Below the pieces are notes generated by a model. It was given only the letters and a program-made list of their open reading frames with translations. It was not told where the DNA came from and ran no database searches. A stretch of DNA of 13,957 nt, from NCBI GenBank assembly GCA_016873575.1, contig VGWY01000045.1, positions 1 to 13,957 on the forward strand. The letters are read 5' to 3'. The translations under genes were made by a program, and so were the position numbers. Of this stretch, positions 1 to 7,927 are shown one piece after another (position 1 is the first letter of the stretch; each line of letters begins with the position of its first letter). The DNA is from Nitrospira sp. GTDB taxonomy: Bacteria; Nitrospirota; Thermodesulfovibrionia; Thermodesulfovibrionales; SM23-35.

Positions 1-42
1 GTCTGGATGGATAAACGGTTTTATATATTCAAGATCAAGGTC
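1..42 (-). pseudogene. Continuation of the GH57 reading frame beyond the in-frame TAA
   Basis: Directly after the TAA at 43-45 the same minus-strand frame stays open to the window edge and reads DLDLEYIKPFIHPD. Placed after YRDFYRDIG this restores the family-like string RDIG(Y)DLDLEYIKPF, with the stop standing where a tyrosine would be expected. TAT or TAC differs from TAA by one base. No frameshift is needed. The rest of the gene lies outside the window. Confidence 0.7.
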
Positions 43-858
43 TTATCCTATATCTCTGTAAAAATCCCTGTAATCGAAATCTCCTGGATATCCCTCGATA
101 GAAGACCAGACCTGCTTTGATGTTTCAACATCCCTGCCGAATGCAATAACACCTGCAGGACATTCGACAGGTGCGTATACCCCGTATGAGGGTGAGGGAG
201 TGCCATAGAGTATGCCGTGGGTATCAAGAAAGAAAAACTTTATGCCTTCCTCTTGAATATATTTTTCAATACCAGGCATATACCCACACTCAGGTAGCCA
301 GATGCCTTTCGGATATGTATGAAAATGGTTCCAGTAGTGTGAAACAGCTATTTTACACTGTGCCCGTATTGCCTGAGGATACATGGAGAGGTTAGGAAGG
401 AAGGCATGGGTTGCTGCAGAAGTGATAATTTCTACGTTACCCGTATCTTGTAACGCCCTGAAGGCTGATGTGAGGTCCTTCACATAGGCAGATTCAAATA
501 AATACTGAATCCTTTTGAATCTTTGATGGTACATCTTTACTATTGGTTTAAAATGGATATCCCCTTTTGTCCTGTAAAGCTCTTTTTCTGACAATTCTAT
601 GAGTCTCTCGATATACCGTTTGTATCGTGCCATGAGAAGGTCATCATTGAACATTTCTATGAGGGTAGGGCTCAGGGATAAGGTTATCCTGAAGTCAATA
701 CCGTCATTAATGAGTCTTTCAAACATATCGAGGAGAGGGATATATGTCTCGGTTATTGCTTCATACAACCAGTTCTCTTCAAGGAAATAGTCATGTTCGG
801 GATGTCTTATATAGGGCAGATGGGCATGCAGAACAATGCAGAGGTAACCTTTATGCAT
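43..858 (-). CDS. GH57 family alpha-glucan enzyme (1,4-alpha-glucan branching enzyme type), truncated by in-frame stop
   Basis: This is the N-terminal catalytic part of a glycoside hydrolase family 57 protein (DUF1957/branching-enzyme subgroup), which acts on intracellular alpha-glucans such as glycogen. Visible motifs are the family opening HAHLPY (residues 11-16), the nucleophile motif WLPECGY with Glu190, and WSSIEGYPGD near residue 251. The start ATG at 858 follows a good Shine-Dalgarno (AAGGAAGGTGG, about 6 nt away) and lies 57 nt after the lptG stop, so it is probably co-transcribed with lptFG. The frame ends at TAA 43-45 after 271 residues. Family members are around 500 residues or longer, and the acid/base Asp and C-terminal helical domain would lie beyond the window. 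The frame continues past the TAA with family-like residues, so this is a broken or error-bearing gene rather than a natural short protein. Family assignment is firm; exact substrate is inferred. Confidence 0.85.
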   Translation of the reverse strand: MHKGYLCIVLHAHLPYIRHPEHDYFLEENWLYEAITETYIPLLDMFERLINDGIDFRITLSLSPTLIEMFNDDLLMARYKRYIERLIELSEKELYRTKGDIHFKPIVKMYHQRFKRIQYLFESAYVKDLTSAFRALQDTGNVEIITSAATHAFLPNLSMYPQAIRAQCKIAVSHYWNHFHTYPKGIWLPECGYMPGIEKYIQEEGIKFFFLDTHGILYGTPSPSYGVYAPVECPAGVIAFGRDVETSKQVWSSIEGYPGDFDYRDFYRDIG

Positions 859-894
859 TATAAACCACCTTCCTTAGAGTTCACAGAGATAATT

Positions 895-915
895 TCATCC
901 CTCATCCCTCATCCT
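895..915. repeat. Three tandem copies of a 7-nt unit (TCATCCY) between lptG and the GH57 gene
   Basis: TCATCCC occurs at 895-901 and 902-908, and TCATCCT at 909-915. The last copy touches the lptG stop codon at 915-917. It looks like a small slippage-type repeat in the intercistronic gap. No function is evident. Confidence 0.7.
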
Positions 916-2030
916 TATTCAGGTATCTTTATAAACAAATACATTGCCACAACACCAAAAACAAATGGCATTATCCATGCAGAAACAAGAGGTGGTATGA
1001 TGCCTGCATATCCCATTGAAAGCATAAGTGTATGCCCAAGCCAGTAGATAAGGCTTATCAGGAGTCCAAGCCCTGCTGCAAAGAGACCACCGCCAAACTG
1101 ACTTCTCAGTGAAAGTGCGATTCCGAGAAGGATCATGAAGAAGTTTGTCAGGGGGTATGACGTTCTCGAATTAAGGTCAACAATGAGTTTTGTATTTCTG
1201 AATCCGGCATCATTTAATCTCTTCGTGTACTTGTAAAGCTCACCTATCCCCATTTCTTCAGGTTTTTTTACCCCTTCGTTGAAAAAGTCTGGAGACTCAA
1301 GATATGGATAATCTATCTCAGATACGTTGCTGGCCTTGCCACTTTCAATTTCATATACAATCACTTTTTTTAGCTTCCATACTCCTTTTGCACTTTGCCC
1401 TGAACTTGATTCAGGGTTGAATCTTGAATCTTGAATTTCTTCCCATACCGCTTCCTCGGCCTCTATCCTTTTATTCAGGATACCGTCACTTGAAATGAAG
1501 ATACTTACTCCCCGTGCAAGTTTTTTTTCAGGGATATAAAGCTCGATTCTGACCGGAGATCCATCTGAACCTCTCAACCAAAGGGTTCCCTCCTGAAATA
1601 TAGGTTTTTTTTCTTTTTTACTTAGGGTTATTTTTAATTCATGTGCCGCCCTTGAAAGATCAGGGACAACAATTTCTCCTATGAGAAATGCCATTACACT
1701 GAATAAGATTCCACAGACAAGAAATGGCGAGAAAAGGTTCTTTAACTTTCCTCCTGTAGCTTTTATTGCTACGATCTCTTTATTTCGTGATGCATTGCCA
1801 AATATAAGAAGGCTGTCTATGAGAATGGCCATAGGCATAAGGTAAAGGAGATATTTCGGGAGATTGAATAAGGCGTACAGGATGAGTTGGAAAATTGACG
1901 GCTTGCCTGGCATGAAATCATCAATCTTGTCAATCAGGTCTAACATGCTGAATATGAGAGCAAGTCCTGGACCGATGATACCAAGCAATGTGAAAAATTC
2001 CTTGAGATAATGCCTCTGTAGTATTTTCAT
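915..2030 (-). CDS. lptG: LPS export ABC transporter permease LptG
   Basis: This 371-residue inner-membrane permease is one half of the LptF/LptG pair. With LptB it extracts lipopolysaccharide from the inner membrane and passes it to the LptC/A/D bridge. It shows the YjgP/YjgQ layout: three N-terminal membrane segments (about 12-33, 48-78 and 98-122), a periplasmic beta-jellyroll region (about 125-285) and three C-terminal membrane segments (about 292-307, 315-336, 343-367). The coupling-helix-like stretch NASRNKEIVAIKATG lies at 79-93. Its ATG overlaps the lptF stop (ATGA at 2030-2027), indicating translational coupling. Residues 199-211 are encoded by a palindrome plus a 7-nt tandem repeat and look like an in-frame repeat insertion in the periplasmic domain. 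LptF and LptG are told apart here mainly by order and flavour; the permease call itself is firm. Confidence 0.88.
   Translation of the reverse strand: MKILQRHYLKEFFTLLGIIGPGLALIFSMLDLIDKIDDFMPGKPSIFQLILYALFNLPKYLLYLMPMAILIDSLLIFGNASRNKEIVAIKATGGKLKNLFSPFLVCGILFSVMAFLIGEIVVPDLSRAAHELKITLSKKEKKPIFQEGTLWLRGSDGSPVRIELYIPEKKLARGVSIFISSDGILNKRIEAEEAVWEEIQDSRFNPESSSGQSAKGVWKLKKVIVYEIESGKASNVSEIDYPYLESPDFFNEGVKKPEEMGIGELYKYTKRLNDAGFRNTKLIVDLNSRTSYPLTNFFMILLGIALSLRSQFGGGLFAAGLGLLISLIYWLGHTLMLSMGYAGIIPPLVSAWIMPFVFGVVAMYLFIKIPE
1398..1437. repeat. In-frame palindrome with CTTGA loop plus 3x TTGAATC tandem repeat inside lptG
   Basis: On the plus strand CCCTGAA (1398-1404), loop CTTGA (1405-1409) and TTCAGGG (1410-1416) form a perfect 7-bp stem. 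TTGAATC, TTGAATC and TTGAATT follow at 1417-1437. The 40-nt block encodes LptG residues 199-211 (IQDSRFNPESSSG) in the periplasmic domain and keeps the frame open. The CTTGA loop and trailing GAATC match the palindromes at 9499-9691, suggesting one repeat family with a copy tolerated in a coding sequence. Confidence 0.6.
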
Positions 2031-3112
2031 CTAAAACTTTCCCTTCTGAACATCCATAAAGCAAATAATCCGAGAATAACAGTGGGAGCCCACGCACCAA
2101 TGGAATGGGAAATCTTGCCAGCCTTCACGAGATTTTCACCATAAATTAAGAGCATGTAGTAGATGGTAAATACCAGCAGACCAATGGCCAGACCCCCAAG
2201 TTTCCCCGACTTCTCAGCCATCAGTGCAAGTGGTGGCCCTAAAAATATTAATAATATACAGAGGAGCGGTAGTGATAGCCTTCTGTGGAGTTCGAGGTAT
2301 AATGATGCACGAAGGGGTTCTCCATCTGTCTTAGGTAAATCTTCCTTCCCCATTATTTGTATCAACTCGAAAGGCGTGAGCTCTGTATTTTTTCTGGACG
2401 GAGGGGCTGATTCAAGATTGAGCAGGATATTGTATCTTTCGAAGAACAGCTCTGTTGTATTGTCTCCCTTTGCGATATGAATGTATCCGTTTTTCAGGGA
2501 TAAGTTGATATGGAATCCTTCTGTCAATGAGATTTTCCCCTCCCTTGCCATGAGAACCTTTGGTTTATTTTTATCCTTTCCATCATAGATAAAAATTCCT
2601 CTCATCGTATCATGTGAAGGCTTTTCCTTTACCATTATAACAATGTCTTTAAAAGAGGTATTAAATCTCCCTTCTTCAATCGAGAGTGGAGTTCGGGTCT
2701 TGATAATATTCGTTATCTCTTGCCTCAATTTCATATTGCTTTTCGGTCCTATATAAAAACTTGTGGCAATGTTCAGTAAGAAGCATAATATTCCGAGCAG
2801 AGCAACGGGCAGAGAGATGTTTTTAAAATCCATGCCACTTGCCTTGAGAATAATCAGTTCGCTGTCAAGATTGAGACGTCCGTAGATAAGAAGTGTAGAT
2901 AAAAGGAATGCCATAGGTATGGTGAGTAAGAGTAATTGCGGCTGCATGTAAAGGATGATTTTAGCCATGTCTGCCATTGATGCACCAATACCTGAGAGAA
3001 ACCTGCTCAATCTCAGCAATTTTTCCATCATCAGGACAAAGTTCAGAAAGGCAAGACTGAGGATAAAGGTAATGGCTAATTCATTGAAAATCGACCTGTG
3101 TATTATCTTCAT
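2027..3112 (-). CDS. lptF: LPS export ABC transporter permease LptF
   Basis: This 361-residue YjgP/YjgQ-family permease is the partner of the next gene in the LPS-export complex LptB2FG of the inner membrane. Three N-terminal membrane segments (about 12-30, 52-77, 99-121) precede a periplasmic jellyroll-like region (about 125-265), followed by three C-terminal segments (about 278-298, 305-323, 335-355). The stretch RLNLDSELIILKASG at 79-93 corresponds to the cytoplasmic coupling-helix region that contacts LptB. The stop TGA (2029-2027) overlaps the lptG start. No Shine-Dalgarno is visible before the ATG, and a promoter-like extended -10 box lies only 8 nt upstream, so a leaderless transcript is plausible. 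The presence of lptFG shows the host makes an LPS outer membrane. Confidence 0.9.
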   Translation of the reverse strand: MKIIHRSIFNELAITFILSLAFLNFVLMMEKLLRLSRFLSGIGASMADMAKIILYMQPQLLLLTIPMAFLLSTLLIYGRLNLDSELIILKASGMDFKNISLPVALLGILCFLLNIATSFYIGPKSNMKLRQEITNIIKTRTPLSIEEGRFNTSFKDIVIMVKEKPSHDTMRGIFIYDGKDKNKPKVLMAREGKISLTEGFHINLSLKNGYIHIAKGDNTTELFFERYNILLNLESAPPSRKNTELTPFELIQIMGKEDLPKTDGEPLRASLYLELHRRLSLPLLCILLIFLGPPLALMAEKSGKLGGLAIGLLVFTIYYMLLIYGENLVKAGKISHSIGAWAPTVILGLFALWMFRRESFR

Positions 3113-3120
3113 TACACGTT

Positions 3121-3129
3121 ATTGTATCA
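3121..3129 (-). promoter_or_regulatory. Putative extended -10 promoter of lptF
   Basis: On the minus strand TGATACAAT reads as an extended -10 (TGN plus TACAAT, 5 of 6 to consensus). It ends 8 nt before the lptF ATG. There is no convincing -35 box at 16-18 nt, which is compatible with an extended -10 promoter. Transcription would begin at or next to the start codon. This is a sequence-only inference. Confidence 0.4.
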
Positions 3130-3214
3130 TAACGCTATACCCTCCCCTGAAACTCATGAAGAATCCTTGATAATGCAATGGTTTTTTATCACTTCAAACA
3201 GTAATGCATTGCTT

Positions 3215-5008
3215 TTACCTCCTCTTGTTCGCTTCCAGTATCTTTTTTCTTAACCTGATGGATTCGGGTGTTACCTCTACGAGTTCATCCTCTTTAATGA
3301 ATTCTATTGCCTGCTCAAGGCTCATGATCCTTGGGGGTATCAACTGTAGCGCATCATCTGCGTTGGCAGCACGCATGTTTGTGAGTTTCTTCTCCTTTGT
3401 GACATTAACATCAAGGTCATTTTCCCTCGAATTCTCACCTATGATCATACCCTCAAATACAGGGGTATTTTCTCTGATGAAAAGTATTCCCCTCGGCTGC
3501 AGGTGGAAAAGTGCATAGGTAGTGGAAATCCCCTGCCTGTCAGCTACAAGTGCTCCTGTCTGCCTCTTTGAGAGCGGTCCTTGCCAGGACTCATAACCAT
3601 CATAGAGATGGTTCAGCAGTCCTGTCCCCCTTGTATCTGTGAGGAATTGCGACCTGAACCCGATCAACCCCCTCGACGGTATCCTGAATTCAAGCCTTAC
3701 CCTGCCGTAACCATTGTTCTGCATCTTCTGCATCCTTCCCTTTCTTATTCCAACCTGCTGGGCAACGACACCAACATATTCTTCCGGCACATCTATTACC
3801 AGTAATTCCATAGGTTCATGTAAAACACCATTTATTGTCTTTGTTATGGTCTCAGGCATGGCAACCGAAAGTTCATATCCTTCCCTCCTCATCATCTCCA
3901 TGAGTATCGCAAGCTGAAGTTCCCCTCGTCCCATGACCTTAAAGGAATCCGTATCGTCAAAATCTACCTTTATGGAGACATTATAAAGAAGCTCCTTTTC
4001 GAGTCTTTCCCTCAATTTTCTGGATGTTACATATCTGCCTTCCCTTCCTGAAAAGGGGGATGTGTTGACAGAAAATACAATTGATATAGTAGGTTCGTCC
4101 ACCTTTATTCCCGGCAGAGGTCTAGGATATTCTGCATCTGTGATAGTATCCCCTATGTTTATACCTTCAATACCTGCAAGGGCAATAATATCTCCAGCAG
4201 ATGCTTCTTTAGCCTCAATCCTCTCAAGCCCATGGAAGGTAAAGAGGGATGTAACCTTTGTCCTTGATACCTCCCCATCCCCCTTTGCCATGGAGACATG
4301 ATCACCTACCTTAACTGTGCCTGAAAAGATACGTCCTATCGCGAGCCTTCCGATATAGTCATCATAATCTATGTTTGTGACAAGGAGTTGTAATATTCCA
4401 TCACCCTCGCCTGCAGGAGACGGTATTGTCTTCATTATCATCTCAAAGAGTGGCTTAAGGTTATTTGAATCATCATCCATATTAAGTTTTGCATAACCCT
4501 GTTTTGCGTTTGTATAGATAACTGGAAATTCAAGCTGCTCTTCTGTTGCATCAAGATCGATAAAGAGGTCATAGACCTCGTTCAGAACAGCCTGTATCCT
4601 TGCATCTGACCTGTCTATCTTGTTAATAACAAGGACTGGCGGAAGTTTAAGTTCGAGGGCCTTTTTCAGGACAAACCTCGTCTGTGGCAGAGGGCCTTCT
4701 GAGGCATCAACAAGTAATAATACTCCGTCCACCATCTTTAATGTCCTTTCAACCTCTCCACCAAAGTCTGCATGGCCGGGGGTATCCACAATGTTTATCT
4801 TAACGCCATTGTATTTTACAGAGGTATTCTTTGCCATTATGGTTATCCCGCGTTCCCTCTCAAGGTCAATGTTGTCCATAATGCGTTCCTGCACCTTTTC
4901 GTTGGAGCGGAAGATACCACCCTGCTTCATCATCCCGTCAACGAGTGTAGTTTTGCCATGATCAACATGGGCTATGATAGCAATATTTCTTAAATCATCA
5001 CGTCTCAT
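3215..5008 (-). CDS. typA: Ribosome-associated GTPase TypA/BipA
   Basis: This translational GTPase of the EF-G superfamily binds 70S ribosomes and supports 50S assembly and growth under stress or cold. From the chosen ATG (5008) it is 597 residues, close to the usual ~605. GTPase motifs are AHVDHGKT (13-20), RGIT (53-56), DTPGH (75-79) and NKID (129-132). Later come the domain II beta-barrel, the EF-G III/V-like domains and the TypA-specific C-terminal domain with the SRGLIGFRSQFLTDTRGTG-type motif. An alternative GTG at 5068 would add 20 residues, but it lies within a strong palindrome. The ATG gives the family-typical N-terminus MRRDDLRNIAIIAHVDHG and has an AGAGGG ribosome binding site about 10 nt upstream. 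It stands alone, 102 nt before lptF and about 270 nt after clpB. Confidence 0.95.
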   Translation of the reverse strand: MRRDDLRNIAIIAHVDHGKTTLVDGMMKQGGIFRSNEKVQERIMDNIDLERERGITIMAKNTSVKYNGVKINIVDTPGHADFGGEVERTLKMVDGVLLLVDASEGPLPQTRFVLKKALELKLPPVLVINKIDRSDARIQAVLNEVYDLFIDLDATEEQLEFPVIYTNAKQGYAKLNMDDDSNNLKPLFEMIMKTIPSPAGEGDGILQLLVTNIDYDDYIGRLAIGRIFSGTVKVGDHVSMAKGDGEVSRTKVTSLFTFHGLERIEAKEASAGDIIALAGIEGINIGDTITDAEYPRPLPGIKVDEPTISIVFSVNTSPFSGREGRYVTSRKLRERLEKELLYNVSIKVDFDDTDSFKVMGRGELQLAILMEMMRREGYELSVAMPETITKTINGVLHEPMELLVIDVPEEYVGVVAQQVGIRKGRMQKMQNNGYGRVRLEFRIPSRGLIGFRSQFLTDTRGTGLLNHLYDGYESWQGPLSKRQTGALVADRQGISTTYALFHLQPRGILFIRENTPVFEGMIIGENSRENDLDVNVTKEKKLTNMRAANADDALQLIPPRIMSLEQAIEFIKEDELVEVTPESIRLRKKILEANKRR

Positions 5009-5055
5009 AAACCAACAACCCTCTTTTCTGCATTTATTCCGAAAATAACTTTTCA

Positions 5056-5100
5056 AATCCCCCCTCACCCCCCTTTTCTAAAGGGGGGAGTGGGGGGATT
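5056..5100. repeat. GC-rich palindromic element in the typA leader
   Basis: Two 21-nt arms (5056-5076 and 5080-5100) flank a 3-nt TCT loop. They read AAT-C6-TCA-C6-TTT and AAA-G6-AGT-G6-ATT. Pairing is perfect except within the central triplet, giving a very stable hairpin about 50 nt upstream of the typA ATG. No U-tract follows on the minus strand, so it is not a standard terminator. It resembles dispersed CCCCCC/GGGGGG palindromes seen between genes in several phyla and could alter typA mRNA structure. Confidence 0.75.
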
Positions 5101-5279
5101 ACTAATTTTCATTCTCCTTAATCTTATATACTCACGCAGCAGATAAAAGTGCGTTATTCCAAATATATCAATATATATCAATCTTGATTTTATCGGCAAT
5201 GTCTCTGGCGGGACAAAGCAATAACTTTTTTTATTTTACGATAAACATGAAGATAAAAGATAGTTAACCATTGAATTTT
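5101..5279. other. Intergenic region between clpB and the typA leader palindrome
   Basis: These 179 nt hold no supportable gene. They are AT-rich, with repeated ATATATCAAT-type strings around 5162-5180 and a small ATCAA/TTGAT inverted repeat near 5178-5191. On the minus strand TATATAAGATTAAGGAG (about 5114-5130) contains a -10-like string and a Shine-Dalgarno-like AAGGAG, but its ATG at 1 nt distance opens only a 14-codon frame through the palindrome. A typA promoter probably lies here; none is clear enough to call. Confidence 0.5.
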
Positions 5280-7916
5280 TTATGCTACCACTTCCGCAAC
5301 CACCTCCTTTCTGAATATGAGTTTATCTTCTTCAAAATCAACCTCGACCGTATCACCTTCTTTAAATGTCCCGTCAAGGATTCTCAGTGCGAGGGGATTT
5401 AGTATCTCCCTTTGTAACGCCCGCTTTAATGGTCTTGCACCATAGACAGGATCAAAGCCAATGTCTGTAAAATAACCCTTGGCACTATCTGTCAATCTGA
5501 TATCAACATTCTTATCCTTGATAAATTTCTTCATCCTGTTCACCTGTATCTCCACAATCTGTTTCAGGAGTTCCTTTGTCAAAGGATTAAAGATAATGAT
5601 CTCATCAACCCTGTTCAGGAATTCAGGCCTGAAGAATGCCTTCAGGTCTTCCATAATCTTTTCCTTCAGTTCAGCATTACTGCTTACCCAATAAGCAGCA
5701 GGTCTCCTGAGCCTCTCTTCAAGCATCTCCTGTATATGGGTGCTGCCTATATTTGATGTCATAATAACTACTGCATTTCTGAAATCAACTGTCCTTCCAT
5801 GGCTGTCAGTAAGCCTTCCATCATCAAGGAGTTGCAGCAGGAGATTGAAGACCTCTGGATGTGCCTTCTCAACCTCATCAAAGAGGATGACAGAATAAGG
5901 CTTTCTTCTCACAGCCTCGGTAAGCTGGCCGCCTTCTTCATATCCCACATATCCAGGAGGTGCACCGATAAGCCTTGAGACTGTATGACGCTCCTGATAT
6001 TCAGACATGTCTATCCGTATCATTGCGTTTTCATCGTCAAAAAGGAATTCAGCAAGTGCCCTTGCAAGTTCGGTCTTTCCAACACCTGTAGGACCAAGAA
6101 AGATAAAGGAGCCAATAGGTCTGTTCGGGTCCTGAATGCCTGCACGTGCACGTCTTACAGCATTTGATACTGCCTCAATCGCCTCATCCTGTCCAACAAC
6201 CCGCTGCCTGAGACGCTCATCCATATGGAGCAGCTTCTGTACCTCGCCTTCGAGCATTCTACTTACTGGTATCCCAGTCCATTTCGAAACGACCTCTGCA
6301 ATATCCTCTTCGTCTACTTCTTCCTTCAGCATCTTTCTTTGCTTCTGTGCCTTGAGAAGCTTTTTGTTTTCCTCTTCGAGTGACTTCTGTAGTTCAAGTA
6401 ATCTTCCATACCTGAGTTCCGCTGCCTTTGTAAGGTCTCCTTCACGCTCTGCCCTCTCTGAATCTATCTTTGTTTTTTCGATCTGTTCCTTGTAATCCCG
6501 TATCCGCGCAATGATCTCCTTTTCACTCAGCCATTGGCTTCGAAATTCATCACGCCTTACCTGTAGTTCAGCTATCTCCTTCTTTATCTTCTCAAGCTTT
6601 TCCCTCGAATCCTTTGAATCCTCTCTCATCACAGCCTGTTTTTCTATTTCGTGCTGTCTTAGTTTCCTTTCGATCTCATCAAGCTCTATCGGCATACTGT
6701 CTATCTCCATACGGAGTTTTGATGCAGATTCGTCAATAAGGTCTATTGCCTTGTCAGGAAGGAACCTGTCTGTTATATACCTGTTTGATAACACTGCTGC
6801 AGATATCAATGCGGAATCCTTAATCTTTACTCCATGATGAACCTCATACCGTTCCTTCAGACCACGCAGGATTGATATGGTGTCTTCAACACTCGGCTCC
6901 TTAATAAGGACAGGCTGGAACCTCCTTTCGAATGCAGGATCCTTTTCTATATGCTTCCTGTACTCATCAATGGTCGTTGCACCGACACACCTGAGGTCTC
7001 CCCGTGCAAGGGCTGGTTTGAGCATGTTTGATGCATCAATCGCACCTTCTGCTGCTCCGGCACCAACAAGGGTGTGGAGTTCATCTATGAAGAGTATAAC
7101 CTTTCCCTCTGACTGCTCTATATCCTTCAGGACTGCCTTTAATCTCTCTTCAAACTCTCCCCTGAATTTCGAACCGGCAACAATTGCACCCATATCAAGA
7201 GCAACTACCTTTTTATCTTTTAATGTCTCCGGCACATCTCCTGCAACAATCCTCTGTGCAAGCCCTTCTGCAATTGCAGTTTTACCAACACCAGGCTCAC
7301 CAATCAGCACAGGATTATTCTTTGTTCGTCTTGAGAGAACCTGGATGATACGCCTTATCTCGTCATCCCTTCCAATGACAGGATCGAGCTTCCCTTTTCT
7401 TGCAAGCTCTGTCAGGTCACGACTATATCTCTTCAGCGCCTGATATTTTTCTTCAGGATTTGGGTCTGTCACGCTTTGCGCACCTCTTATTTCCCTCATA
7501 GCTGAAAGCAATCTATCAGCAGTTGCCCCGTATTTTTTTAAGAGGTCTGAACATGGACCACCAATTGAGAGAAGTGCAAGAAGGAGATGTTCGACACTCA
7601 CATATTCATCTTTGAGGTGTTCTGCCTCTTTTGTCGAATTTTCAAAAACCTCTTTTAATCGAGGTGATACATAAATCTGACCCAGGGGTGTTGCACCAAT
7701 GACCTTTGGGAATTTATCTATTGCCTCTTCAACATCCTTTTGTAATGCCGATGTATTTATTCCGATTCTCTTGAGTATTTGAGAAGCAACACCTTCTTCA
7801 TCATCGAGCAATGCCCAGAGGAGATGCTCTGCATCAAGTTGCTGGTTGCCTTTCTTCTCTGCAAGCCTCTGGGCTGACTGTATCGCCTCCTGACTTTTTA
7901 TCGTAAGTTTGTCCAT
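5280..7916 (-). CDS. clpB: ATP-dependent disaggregase ClpB
   Basis: This cytoplasmic Hsp100 hexamer threads aggregated proteins through its pore, working with DnaK/DnaJ. Its 878 residues match the family. The N-domain spans about 1-150. NBD1 has Walker A GEPGVGKT (206-213), Walker B ILFIDE (274-279) and pore loop GSKFRGEFEERL (248-259), where Phe251 replaces the more usual Tyr. The coiled-coil M domain covers about 400-530. NBD2 has Walker A GPTGVGKT (608-615), pore loop GYVGYEEGG with Tyr656 (655-663), Walker B ILFDE (677-681) and the FRPEFLNR motif (762-769). The M domain makes this ClpB rather than ClpA or ClpC. The ATG at 7916 follows a perfect AAGGAGG at ideal spacing. That Shine-Dalgarno overlaps the hspR stop; the gap is only 11 nt, placing clpB third in the dnaJ-hspR-clpB operon under HspR control. 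Confidence 0.97.
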   Translation of the reverse strand: MDKLTIKSQEAIQSAQRLAEKKGNQQLDAEHLLWALLDDEEGVASQILKRIGINTSALQKDVEEAIDKFPKVIGATPLGQIYVSPRLKEVFENSTKEAEHLKDEYVSVEHLLLALLSIGGPCSDLLKKYGATADRLLSAMREIRGAQSVTDPNPEEKYQALKRYSRDLTELARKGKLDPVIGRDDEIRRIIQVLSRRTKNNPVLIGEPGVGKTAIAEGLAQRIVAGDVPETLKDKKVVALDMGAIVAGSKFRGEFEERLKAVLKDIEQSEGKVILFIDELHTLVGAGAAEGAIDASNMLKPALARGDLRCVGATTIDEYRKHIEKDPAFERRFQPVLIKEPSVEDTISILRGLKERYEVHHGVKIKDSALISAAVLSNRYITDRFLPDKAIDLIDESASKLRMEIDSMPIELDEIERKLRQHEIEKQAVMREDSKDSREKLEKIKKEIAELQVRRDEFRSQWLSEKEIIARIRDYKEQIEKTKIDSERAEREGDLTKAAELRYGRLLELQKSLEEENKKLLKAQKQRKMLKEEVDEEDIAEVVSKWTGIPVSRMLEGEVQKLLHMDERLRQRVVGQDEAIEAVSNAVRRARAGIQDPNRPIGSFIFLGPTGVGKTELARALAEFLFDDENAMIRIDMSEYQERHTVSRLIGAPPGYVGYEEGGQLTEAVRRKPYSVILFDEVEKAHPEVFNLLLQLLDDGRLTDSHGRTVDFRNAVVIMTSNIGSTHIQEMLEERLRRPAAYWVSSNAELKEKIMEDLKAFFRPEFLNRVDEIIIFNPLTKELLKQIVEIQVNRMKKFIKDKNVDIRLTDSAKGYFTDIGFDPVYGARPLKRALQREILNPLALRILDGTFKEGDTVEVDFEEDKLIFRKEVVAEVVA

Positions 7917-7927
7917 GAATATCCTCC

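Noticed and set aside
5009..5068. 20-residue N-terminal extension of TypA from a GTG at 5068
   Set aside because: The GTG sits inside the C6/G6 palindrome, there is no ribosome binding site, and the ATG at 5008 gives the family-typical N-terminus with AGAGGG upstream.
5195..5235. GGCGGGACAAAGCAA-type string, superficially like part of a c-di-GMP (GEMM) riboswitch
   Set aside because: Only a short similarity, no second conserved helix, and on the matching strand no gene follows; only a 6-bp stem TGTCTC/GGGACA can be drawn.
6877..7443. 188-codon open frame on the plus strand opposite clpB
   Set aside because: It lies wholly antisense to the NBD1 coding region of clpB, has Ser-rich low-complexity composition, and lacks a ribosome binding site or recognisable motif. 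It is a shadow of the real gene.
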